Shown here one piece after another: positions 18,201 through 24,505 of a stretch of DNA of 64,000 bases. Each line of letters opens with the position of its first letter. The stretch's first letter is position 1. The position numbers and the translations under genes are program-made. The notes under the pieces were generated by a model. The model worked only from the letters and a program-made list of their open reading frames with translations. It was not told where the DNA came from and did not search any database. Origin of the DNA: Flavobacterium sufflavum (lineage in GTDB: Bacteria > Bacteroidota > Bacteroidia > Flavobacteriales > Flavobacteriaceae); contig NZ_SACJ01000001.1 in NCBI RefSeq assembly GCF_004016525.1, positions 310,001-374,000 of the forward strand, given 5' to 3'.

Positions 18201-18844
18201 ATATAACTTTCACCGTTCTTGTTTTCCAGTTTGTACTGATTTTTATTTCGATCCATTAATCTTTGATCATTAGCACCATAAATTAAAGATGCTTTGGTCG
18301 ATTGTAACTTTTGATCCAACTGTATCGTACTATTAATAATAAAAACTGGAAGATATTGGGAATGCAAAACCATATCATTGGCATTACCACCAATCCATTT
18401 TGCTCCATACCATGCAGTTGTTTCTTTATCTGAATCCAAATTCGTCACCATTTTAGGATTCAATAAACCAGTTTCAAACCAAGACTTTGCGGAATATTTT
18501 TTCCCTTTTTGATCCCAAACACTAACTGTCCAATTGTACAAAGTTGTGGGCATAAAGTTTTCGCCTTTGTATTTAATGTTAATGGATTCTCCATTTTTTA
18601 CTTTTCCGGTATTCCAAACCTCATTCCCCTGATTATTGGTTACAATAATTTGGTAGGCATTTTGGTAATAGCCTCTGTTTTTGCTTGATGTTTCCATTTG
18701 CCAACTAAAAACGGGCTGAGGCACATCAAGACCTATAGGAGTTACTGCATTTTCTACCTTGAGGTTCGTGATTTGGATATCAGCTCCAAAAACAAATGCA
18801 GGCATAGCCAGAAATAAGAAAAAAAATAATTTAAAGGATTTCAT
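15293..18844 (-). CDS. GH78 alpha-L-rhamnosidase, long form
   Basis: 1183 residues with a signal peptide (AMPAFVFGAD). The N-terminal Ig-like domain (about 25-130) is followed by an insertion of about 200 residues around 180-385, which looks like an extra beta-sandwich, then the rhamnosidase beta domains (WNFFGDRQSMLAKL region) and the (alpha/alpha)6 catalytic barrel. The family signature DCPQRNERLGWSGD is intact with Asp745, Glu751 and Asp758 matching the acidic catalytic residues of characterised rhamnosidases. It removes terminal alpha-L-rhamnose, a common cap on glucuronic acid in arabinogalactan side chains. It is transcribed from its own class 1 promoter (18899-18965) together with GH2. 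The extra domain makes it longer than the roughly 900-residue norm. Confidence 0.92.
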   Translation of the reverse strand: MKSFKLFFFLFLAMPAFVFGADIQITNLKVENAVTPIGLDVPQPVFSWQMETSSKNRGYYQNAYQIIVTNNQGNEVWNTGKVKNGESINIKYKGENFMPTTLYNWTVSVWDQKGKKYSAKSWFETGLLNPKMVTNLDSDKETTAWYGAKWIGGNANDMVLHSQYLPVFIINSTIQLDQKLQSTKASLIYGANDQRLMDRNKNQYKLENKNGESYIQVELDIASLNSDGKAKLNIYRVGYYPNDKKETPFKSFPIPNSIINKDNKYNPHTVSLQSCLGVTKIYIDRNLKENLVANLNLNPLGAGGDFIAFPVVGDIGFLVSKGEKAQFSKIEIKNYRSPSNVIFSDNGNTPGIFSSFKEVTVENNSYAVTGGNNGAFVLANPSQNSMPMLRTVFGIDSPKISKARLYVTARGIYDVYLNGEKIGDDYFNPGLTQYNKTHLYQTYDVTANIREGNNVLGAILGEGWWSGGSTFVGDNWNFFGDRQSMLAKLVVTYTDGSEKIITTNPETWTYFNDGPVKYSSFFQGEVYDAQKEKAIEGWSTAGYDASRWNQAVAIGTNGFVSSEGTVNLPHFNNFTDAQLTGQFGTTVKPIKELTAQSVTEVRPGVFVYDMGQNMVGVPKIMLTNIEKGKTITLRYAEVLYPNLPEYKGNEDLLMLENVRAAMSQDIYVTKGGNEILTPRFTFHGYRYIEITGIEKALPLSDVKGTVLSSIHQLSSHYQTSNPLVNKLWENITWSTYGNFLSIPTDCPQRNERLGWSGDISVFSRTAVHLSDVKQFLKRHMLAMRDIQREDGRFPDVAPIGVGFGETMWGSAGITVAWENYLQYGDTSLLEEHYEAMKNYVNYLIADIDKQTGVFKEKERNTWGSLGDWLSLEDSKNEKTLFWEAYFIYDLEIMSKVATLLDKKKDQEHFSEYYKQRKDFFNKTYIDKATGKTSFRGKIVDTQTSYVLPFAFAILNKENSDLAIKPFVASIQRENKTDQGVVCPPYSLMTGFIGTAWVNKALSDNGYSNVAYQLLQNKSYPSWLYPVTQGATTIWERLNSYTHKDGFGGNNNMNSFNHYAFGAVGAWMYNYSLGILRDDNAPGFKHFVLQPEPDTTGQMTFANGYYDSMYGRIESSWEAKNGKYEFRFVVPANTNATLYLPALKQSDVTIIGKKNGIKFLNIENNKAVFKVESGEYNFETVITN

Positions 18845-18898
18845 TAAATATATGAATTAGAATACTGGTTATAAATGCTTTTTTAAAAACATGAAATT

Positions 18899-18965
18899 CA
18901 AAGCTATGTATTAAATCCAGTTTTCAACACCAGTTCCCACCAGTTTTTCAAATGAAGCCACTAGA
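18899..18965 (-). promoter_or_regulatory. Promoter and class 1 operator of GH78-GH2
   Basis: Minus strand: TCTAGTGGCT at 18965, then AAAACTGGTGGGAACTGG, TGTTG with TTG at 18927-18925 (-33), exactly 18 bp, then TAGCTTTG (18906-18899) as -7. The two ACTGGT copies start 10 bp apart. Confidence 0.72.
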
Positions 18966-18970
18966 TAAAA

Positions 18971-19030
18971 AAACAAAGCATACATAAAAATCCAACATTC
19001 TTTCGAATTTCAGAGACTCTATTTATGCTC
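18971..19030 (-). terminator. Weak hairpin ending the DUF4488-like gene
   Basis: GCATA at 18978 can pair with TATGC at 19024-19028 across a long loop, with a T-rich stretch following on the minus strand (complement of 18964-18977). The right arm (GACTCTATTTATGC) resembles the right arms of the hairpins at 11211 and 19784. Confidence 0.45.
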
Positions 19031-19133
19031 CGCTGCTTGATAAGTTTAACAACTTAGATAATAAATCAACAAATTTTTTTTTTCATATTGTTTGGCTTAG
19101 TGTGTTTTTTATTAGGCATCAAAGTCATCAAAA

Positions 19134-19625
19134 TTACTGCTTTTGAGTCCCAGGATGCACAAGCTTTACACCGCTGGCCCTTGTTGGAACAGCCAAAGGC
19201 AAACGAATCCATTTTTCATTTATCCAAATATTTCCATCTAGATTATAACTCCAAGCCACAATCATCGTATTTTCATCTATCAAGCTGTATTTAATAGGTG
19301 AATTTTTTCCACTTAGACTAGGGTGTAGCACATGCTTTATGATGTGCTCCACTAAAGTACTGTCTGATTCTATTTCGTAAGATCCATATTGTGCAATTGT
19401 TGTTTCATTAGGCCAAGTTACAAACGTGTAATAGGTGCCATCAGCATTAATTACTTTGTAGTTTCCTGTTACTATTTTTATAGATTCGCCATTAATAAGT
19501 GTTTTTTCGTCTATTAGCCGCCAAATTCCAACAATTGATTTTGAAACAGGAATATGGTTTTGTTCTGTCTGCGCCGATAATGTTGCAGAAAAAACAACAA
19601 TCAATAATGTAAAAATGTGCTTCAT
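19134..19625 (-). CDS. Small secreted DUF4488-like (lipocalin-like) protein
   Basis: 163 residues from the ATG at 19625, which opens a clear signal peptide (MKHIFTLLIVVFSATLSAQ). A longer in-frame start at 19700 would place hydrophilic residues before the signal and overlap the promoter, so I reject it. The mature part has the pattern of small lipocalin-like/DUF4488 proteins: VGIWRL near the start, a beta-rich middle with DGTYYTF, YGSYEIESD and a late IWINEKWIRL. Function is not established. It is a monocistronic unit with its own class 1 operator, so it is coregulated with galactose use and the glycosidases, which suggests a periplasmic role in the same process, for example ligand binding. 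Confidence 0.7.
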   Translation of the reverse strand: MKHIFTLLIVVFSATLSAQTEQNHIPVSKSIVGIWRLIDEKTLINGESIKIVTGNYKVINADGTYYTFVTWPNETTIAQYGSYEIESDSTLVEHIIKHVLHPSLSGKNSPIKYSLIDENTMIVAWSYNLDGNIWINEKWIRLPLAVPTRASGVKLVHPGTQKQ

Positions 19626-19691
19626 AATAAGTTTTTTTTGGTTCCTAAAAATTATAATTTGTTCATTTGGTTTTTCTAAAAGTATGAAATT

Positions 19692-19757
19692 CAAAACCAT
19701 ACCTTTAATTAAATTTTCAACAGCAGTTCCTACCAGTTTTTAAAAATTACTACTAGA
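19692..19757 (-). promoter_or_regulatory. Promoter and class 1 operator of the DUF4488-like gene
   Basis: Minus strand: TCTAGTAGTA at 19757, AAAACTGGTAGGAACTGC, TGTTG with TTG at 19720-19718, 18 bp, then TGGTTTTG (19699-19692), one base off TAnnTTTG. Downstream TTGAATTTCAT matches the GH78 promoter. Confidence 0.7.
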
Positions 19758-19761
19758 AAAA

Positions 19762-19795
19762 CAAGGCATAAATAAATTACTCCATTTATGCCTTG
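19762..19795 (-). terminator. Terminator of the GH16-GH43-metalloprotease operon
   Basis: Perfect 12 bp stem CAAGGCATAAAT (19762-19773) / ATTTATGCCTTG (19784-19795), followed on the minus strand by GTTTTT. It lies only a few bases before the class 1 operator of the next gene. Confidence 0.82.
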
Positions 19796-19827
19796 TTTAC
19801 ACACACCCTATTTATCTTATTCTATAA

Positions 19828-21024
19828 TTAATTACTAGGCAATCCATCAGCTTTCATTCCTTGTAATATTAATGCATTCATCATATAAAGAAAATCACTA
19901 CCATCATCTTCCCAAGATCCATTCACCCCATAAGGCCAGAAATGTGTATTATCTCCTTTTACTACTGCATTAGGATCATTTGTCATCATTTGCAAAATTT
20001 CATTAGCTCTCTTACCATGCCATGTACCTGAATACATTAGTTCCCAATATTTGGAATGTTGCCCAATACCTACTGTATGAGCCATTTCGTGCATTGCTGT
20101 TCCTGCTTTTTGATAAGCTGCATTAGAACCTACATTAATCCAACCAGCAAAATTAGCATCGGCAGTAGGTGTACCCGGTGAGTAATTTACAGTTACATGT
20201 TTAACAATTGATGTGAAATTATTATAATATGTTGTTGCCAAATCAAATGCTGCTTTTATTCGATTGACAGTTGCAGCATCAGCCCCATTTTGATTAAATG
20301 AATAAGTAAAATTTCCTTTTTTTATAGTACTAATAACAAATTCTTCTCCATATAAAACACCATTCGTTGTTACTGCATATGGTCTAACGTAATATAAAGT
20401 TTCAGGGGTTAAATTAGTAATACGTTGTTTAAATTTATTCTCAACAGTACTTCTGGCTATTTTATTATTTGCAACAGTAGGCTCTTTTACAGTATTATAC
20501 ACCAATCCTATTTCCTGGATAGCTAAATCCCCGTGTTCTTTCAACTCTACATCAAAAAATAAATCCTGCGCACCAGCAACTTTAATTGCTCCTAAAACCA
20601 ATAATGGAGAAGCTAAATCTTTAGTCTTAAAACTAATTTGATTACCATAGGCAACCCCTTTTTTATTTACCGCATAGGCTCGGGCATAATAAACGGTTCC
20701 TCCTTCCAGATTAGTAAGCTCTGCTTTGAATTCACCAGTACCCTTAACAACACTTGCAATACTTTTTGACCCTTCATAGTTTGGATTAGCTATTGTTCCA
20801 TAACACACTCCACGTTCTACAACACTAGTCCCTCCATTATTCTCAAGTATCCCCCAAACTAAAGCTTGCCTTGCTGCAATATCTTCGGCTTCATTTGTTT
20901 TTAAAGTTGCCAAGACTCCAACATTATCTGGTTCTTTAACAATTGTGTCATCAGAAGCATTTCCTGAAGAACAGGAAGAAATAACTAGAAGTAACAACAG
21001 TAATAAATCAAAACATTTTCTCAT
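19828..21024 (-). CDS. Lipoprotein with two FN3-like repeats and a zinc-metalloprotease motif
   Basis: 398 residues. The N-terminus is a lipoprotein signal (VISSC, Cys18). Two fibronectin-III-like repeats follow (about 35-130 and 135-225, each with a WGxxxxxGG...ERGVCYG/IGLVYNT and YYARAYAVN/YYVRPYAVT pattern). The C-terminal domain (about 230-398) contains HEMAHTVGIGQH, that is His312-Glu313, His316 and His323, the HExxHxxGxxxH zinc site of metzincin-type peptidases; a Met follows in WELMYSG, possibly the Met-turn. I do not recognise a named family. It is the last gene of an operon with GH16 and GH43 (13 bp gap). Because arabinogalactan is carried on protein, a surface protease cutting the protein core is a reasonable but untested idea; a carbohydrate-binding role with a decayed protease is the alternative. 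Confidence 0.72.
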   Translation of the reverse strand: MRKCFDLLLLLLLVISSCSSGNASDDTIVKEPDNVGVLATLKTNEAEDIAARQALVWGILENNGGTSVVERGVCYGTIANPNYEGSKSIASVVKGTGEFKAELTNLEGGTVYYARAYAVNKKGVAYGNQISFKTKDLASPLLVLGAIKVAGAQDLFFDVELKEHGDLAIQEIGLVYNTVKEPTVANNKIARSTVENKFKQRITNLTPETLYYVRPYAVTTNGVLYGEEFVISTIKKGNFTYSFNQNGADAATVNRIKAAFDLATTYYNNFTSIVKHVTVNYSPGTPTADANFAGWINVGSNAAYQKAGTAMHEMAHTVGIGQHSKYWELMYSGTWHGKRANEILQMMTNDPNAVVKGDNTHFWPYGVNGSWEDDGSDFLYMMNALILQGMKADGLPSN

Positions 21025-21037
21025 ACTTTTATTTTTG

Positions 21038-22159
21038 TTAATTATTATAAAAATCTAAATCCCATTTATCAAACCATTTTAAAATTGGCTTTCCCTTATC
21101 AAATTGAATGGGAAGCCAAACATAAGTCCCGTCAATCGGGTTATCCGGTTTCCATCGATCTGCCATAAAAATAAATTGACCTTTTTTCCCCTGAACAGGC
21201 AAAACATAAGTACTTTGTGAATGAAATGTAAGAGCAGCATCTTTCCCAACGCACGGATTTTCGAGAGATTCCCAAAGTCCCCATATTGATTTTGAACTAA
21301 ACGAACGTGCCTCATTCGGATCCCAACCCGTACAACCAGAAGTAATCATATAATAAACACCATCTTGTTTAAAAACAGCTGGTGCTTCATTATGCCCTGC
21401 TGGTGCCACTCTTGTCCATTTTTCTGTGAAGTCTAAATAATCATCGGAAAGTTCAGACATGTGAAGTGTCAAATTATCTTCTGCTGCGTGTATCAGATAG
21501 GCTTTATCGTTGTCATCAACATACACAGTCATATCTCTGGACATTTGTCCTTTTTCAAAATCCCTACGAACAAGCATTCCGTTTTTAATCGCCTCCAGCC
21601 ATTCTGGTGTCCATGACTTTAATTGATGCTCTCCAATTGATGCGGATTTAAATTTATCATCAAAATTCATTGGCCAGACTCCTTTATTGGGACGATAGGA
21701 TTTTATATATTTAAAAGGACCTTTAGGATTATCACTTATGGCAACAGCTGCCCTGGCGGCATCATAACCCTGACCTTTTAACTCTAGATGGAACCACATT
21801 ACATATTTGCCTGTCTTTTTATTAAAGGCGACTTTCGGACGTTCTATAATACAGCCTTTGGTTATCTCCGAATTAGGATTATTTTCAACCCTTAAAACAA
21901 TGCCATCATTAGTCCAATTGTACAAATCTTTTGACGAATAACAACTAACTCCCTGCAAGGATGTATTTCCCCCACGACCGGCAGTCTTATACTCTCCGTA
22001 CCAATAATAAACTCCATTCACAAAAATAATACCTCCACCATGAGCATTAATATGCACACCATTAGTGTCTTTCCATTCTTTTCCGGGAATGAAAGAATCG
22101 TTCTGACTAAAAATGAAAGAGGATACTAAACTTAAAACTATTGAAAATATTAATTTCAT
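21038..22159 (-). CDS. GH43 family enzyme, probable exo-beta-1,3-galactanase type
   Basis: 373 residues, signal peptide ending near FIFSQ. Five-bladed propeller features of GH43 are visible: the opening INAHGGGIIFVNGVYYWYGE, the middle SRDMTVYVDDND with the pKa-modulating Asp, and the acid Glu258 in AGHNEAPAVF. The usual N-terminal catalytic Asp is replaced by NAHGGG, a trait of the subfamilies holding exo-beta-1,3-galactanases (GH43_24 and relatives). It would strip galactose from the beta-1,3-galactan backbone. It starts one base after the GH16 stop and is followed by the metalloprotease-like lipoprotein, so the three are one operon. Subfamily is my inference. Confidence 0.87.
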   Translation of the reverse strand: MKLIFSIVLSLVSSFIFSQNDSFIPGKEWKDTNGVHINAHGGGIIFVNGVYYWYGEYKTAGRGGNTSLQGVSCYSSKDLYNWTNDGIVLRVENNPNSEITKGCIIERPKVAFNKKTGKYVMWFHLELKGQGYDAARAAVAISDNPKGPFKYIKSYRPNKGVWPMNFDDKFKSASIGEHQLKSWTPEWLEAIKNGMLVRRDFEKGQMSRDMTVYVDDNDKAYLIHAAEDNLTLHMSELSDDYLDFTEKWTRVAPAGHNEAPAVFKQDGVYYMITSGCTGWDPNEARSFSSKSIWGLWESLENPCVGKDAALTFHSQSTYVLPVQGKKGQFIFMADRWKPDNPIDGTYVWLPIQFDKGKPILKWFDKWDLDFYNN

Positions 22160-22160
22160 T

Positions 22161-23021
22161 CTACTTCTTTTTTTGATAAACCCTGATATAATCTATCACA
22201 TATTTTGAAGGGAAACTGGCATTTGTGAAATCGCCACCATTCATCCCTCCTACTGCCAGATTCACTAATAAATAATGAGGTTGCTGGAATGGAATTATCT
22301 TTTGATTTGCCCTTAGCATGGTTTCTTTTACACTAGTTTCATTTAACAATTGGTCATCAACATATAATTTAATCGAATAGGCATCCCATTCCATCCTCCA
22401 AATATGGAATTTATCAGCCCAGGAATCCTCTTTAAAATCACTCAACATCGCCGTCGCACTATCCCACTCTGTATCTGGTTTATCAGATTTCCACGCCACA
22501 TTGGCCAATATTTTCCCCATATAATATTCCATAATATCAATCTCGCCATTAGCTGGCCAATTTCCCTTTACACCCAAAGTCCAAAATGCCGGCCACATTC
22601 CTTTTCCAACAGGAATTTTAGCTCGCATTTCGAATCGGCCGTATTGCCAGGAATGTTTCCCCCTAGTAATTAAACAGGAAGAAGTTATCTTTATAGAATC
22701 TCTATTTTTGGTCCAATCATGATGGTCTTTAGACACAAAATCCGGATTAGCCTTGCTTTCTTTTCTGGCTTCAATAATTAAAAAACCATCTTTACAAAAG
22801 GCATTTTCTTTTTGATACCACTGATTTTCCAGATTCCTTACAAACCCTGTTTCATAATTCCAATTCTTTTCATCCGGAGCACCATTAACATTAAATTCAT
22901 CATTCCAAACTAATTTATAATCCTTATTCTTAAAAGGTTTTTCTTTGTTTGTAACACAACCGGAGATGAGTATCAATACAAAACAAAAAAATAAGAATTG
23001 GGAATAATTTTTTCTTTCCAT
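22161..23021 (-). CDS. GH16 endo-beta-galactanase/glucanase, lipoprotein
   Basis: 286 residues with a lipoprotein signal (LISGC, Cys22), so probably anchored in the outer membrane. The GH16 active site is present as GEIDIMEYY with nucleophile Glu160, Asp162 and acid/base Glu165, preceded by GMWPAFWTLG and followed by FHIWRMEWD and HYLLVNLAVGG, all standard. GH16 cleaves beta-1,3 or beta-1,4 linkages in glucans and galactans internally. Beside a galactanase-like GH43 in a locus tied to galactose catabolism, endo-beta-1,3-galactanase is the most likely activity; laminarinase is the alternative. It is first in its operon; no class 1 operator is present upstream, and readthrough from the susC-A operon or an unrecognised promoter in 23022-23200 must drive it. 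Confidence 0.9.
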   Translation of the reverse strand: MERKNYSQFLFFCFVLILISGCVTNKEKPFKNKDYKLVWNDEFNVNGAPDEKNWNYETGFVRNLENQWYQKENAFCKDGFLIIEARKESKANPDFVSKDHHDWTKNRDSIKITSSCLITRGKHSWQYGRFEMRAKIPVGKGMWPAFWTLGVKGNWPANGEIDIMEYYMGKILANVAWKSDKPDTEWDSATAMLSDFKEDSWADKFHIWRMEWDAYSIKLYVDDQLLNETSVKETMLRANQKIIPFQQPHYLLVNLAVGGMNGGDFTNASFPSKYVIDYIRVYQKKK

Positions 23022-23200
23022 TTAGAGCATAATTAGTTATTACACCTATTTTCACAGGTGTTTTTAGGTTCTTTTTCAGTATAATTTGGGTTTAAACGAA
23101 ATTTTATTCAACTAAAAACTCATCATTTTTATCATTGATTAACAGGATTTCAAACTTTACTAATCCCGTAATTGATAACCGAAAGTTTTAAAAAGACAAA
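23022..23200. other. Leader region upstream of GH16
   Basis: A hairpin ACACCT (23042-23047) / AGGTGT (23055-23060) lies close to the GH16 start. I see no class 1 or class 2 operator and no clean TAnnTTTG at a good distance on the minus strand; TAAAGTTTG around 23150 is the nearest match. Confidence 0.4.
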
Positions 23201-23205
23201 AAAGA

Positions 23206-23239
23206 AAGCAGCACAATAACTTCTGTTATTGTGCTGCTT
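23206..23239 (-). terminator. Terminator of susCD operon A
   Basis: Perfect 15 bp stem: AAGCAGCACAATAAC (23206-23220) and GTTATTGTGCTGCTT (23225-23239) around a TTCT loop, followed on the minus strand by CTTTTTTGTCTTTTT. Confidence 0.88.
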
Positions 23240-23252
23240 CTATTGCTTATTC

Positions 23253-24476
23253 TTATTGTTTAACCAATTTAAAAGAGTTAATTTTTAAATGCCTACCTGT
23301 AGATGAAGTCATTACAGCCGAAGTAGTCACTACCCCTACTGAAACCTGAGTATCAGCTGATAAAGTAAAACTCAAGGTTCTTATAAGAGGAGTTACATTT
23401 TTCGCTCTTTCCCACTTCAAAGTACTAGCAGCAGTCTCAACTAAAGCAACATCAGGTAATGTATTTCCGATTGCCACTACAAAATATCCTTTATCATTTG
23501 CATCAGCAGCATAACTGGTAGCATTTATGTTTATTGTATAAGTATAAGTCCCTGCTGGCAATGTCATTGTTTGATAAATTTTACCATTATTAATAGCAGG
23601 CTGTCCCCAGCCACTTTCGAAACTAAAATACAAAGCATCTAATCCTCCATAATTTACACTTGAAACAATATGACTTTTTGCAGCATCATTAACAACCCAA
23701 TCAGTAGGTACTCCCCATCTTGCTCCATCATAAGTCAACCTTGTAAATGGGTAATAAAAATTATTCAAATATTGTATTTCATTATCAGTAACAGTTGTAG
23801 TAACCGACTCAAAAACATCAATACTCGTTGGATTTGGTCTGAATAAAGTTTTATAAGTAAACGCAGAACCTAACTTAAAGTCAGCAATATCTAATCTGGA
23901 CTGAGCTATAGGCAGTTGAACTTTAGCAGTTACATTAGCTGTAGTTGTATAAGTTACTTCAGTTGCATAAGCACCAGTTGACAAATCCATTGAAGCAAAA
24001 TTAATAGTTGTCAATTTTGGCGAAAAATACTTAGAAGCTATAGGTCTATTATACAATGAGGTTTGATAACGATCTCCGTAAACCGTACCCACCTTATAAA
24101 CAGGAATTGATTTATTGCCTAATTTATCAAAAGTACGCACCTCAAAGTTATGTACATTCTCCACTAAATTATTAATAACAACATTCAGCTCATCAACTCC
24201 TTGCGTTCTGGCAATCGGTACTACTACAGAATCTGCTCTGTTATCCCAATATATTCTACATTCGGCAATTTTTGGATCTGAAATAAAAAGTCCCTTAATC
24301 TGAACTCTATTTTTACCTGAATAGATATGCAAAGAATCTATTTTTCCCGTATATGATACTTCCCCATCTTTTATAAAGTCTTTATAACCTTCATCCATGG
24401 AAGTACAAGAACTTATTACCCCAGCTACAATCACAAGAGCAAAAGCATGTACAAAATATTTTTTTATTGTATTCAT
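23253..24476 (-). CDS. DUF4998/DUF5013-type surface lipoprotein (operon A)
   Basis: About 407 residues from ATG 24476 (MNTIKKYFVHAF); an in-frame ATG at 24503 would add nine residues. The lipobox is VISSC. The N-terminal half, with YTGKIDSLHIYSGKNRVQIKG in two adjoining strands and IYWDNRADSVVVPI, matches DUF4998, and the C-terminal half (WGQPAINNGKIYQTMTLPAG, then TYTYTININA) matches the DUF5013-like carbohydrate-binding-type domain. Such proteins follow SusD in many Bacteroidetes loci and are thought to be surface glycan-binding proteins (SGBPs). It is the fourth gene of operon A and has a 416-residue paralogue at 31591-32841 in operon B. Confidence 0.82.
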   Translation of the reverse strand: MNTIKKYFVHAFALVIVAGVISSCTSMDEGYKDFIKDGEVSYTGKIDSLHIYSGKNRVQIKGLFISDPKIAECRIYWDNRADSVVVPIARTQGVDELNVVINNLVENVHNFEVRTFDKLGNKSIPVYKVGTVYGDRYQTSLYNRPIASKYFSPKLTTINFASMDLSTGAYATEVTYTTTANVTAKVQLPIAQSRLDIADFKLGSAFTYKTLFRPNPTSIDVFESVTTTVTDNEIQYLNNFYYPFTRLTYDGARWGVPTDWVVNDAAKSHIVSSVNYGGLDALYFSFESGWGQPAINNGKIYQTMTLPAGTYTYTININATSYAADANDKGYFVVAIGNTLPDVALVETAASTLKWERAKNVTPLIRTLSFTLSADTQVSVGVVTTSAVMTSSTGRHLKINSFKLVKQ

Positions 24477-24505
24477 AATAATACCTTTTTTATTGTTAAA
24501 CATCG

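Noticed and set aside
19626..19700. Upstream start for the DUF4488-like protein at 19700
   Set aside because: It would add 25 residues before a normal signal peptide and overlap the -7 box of the class 1 promoter.
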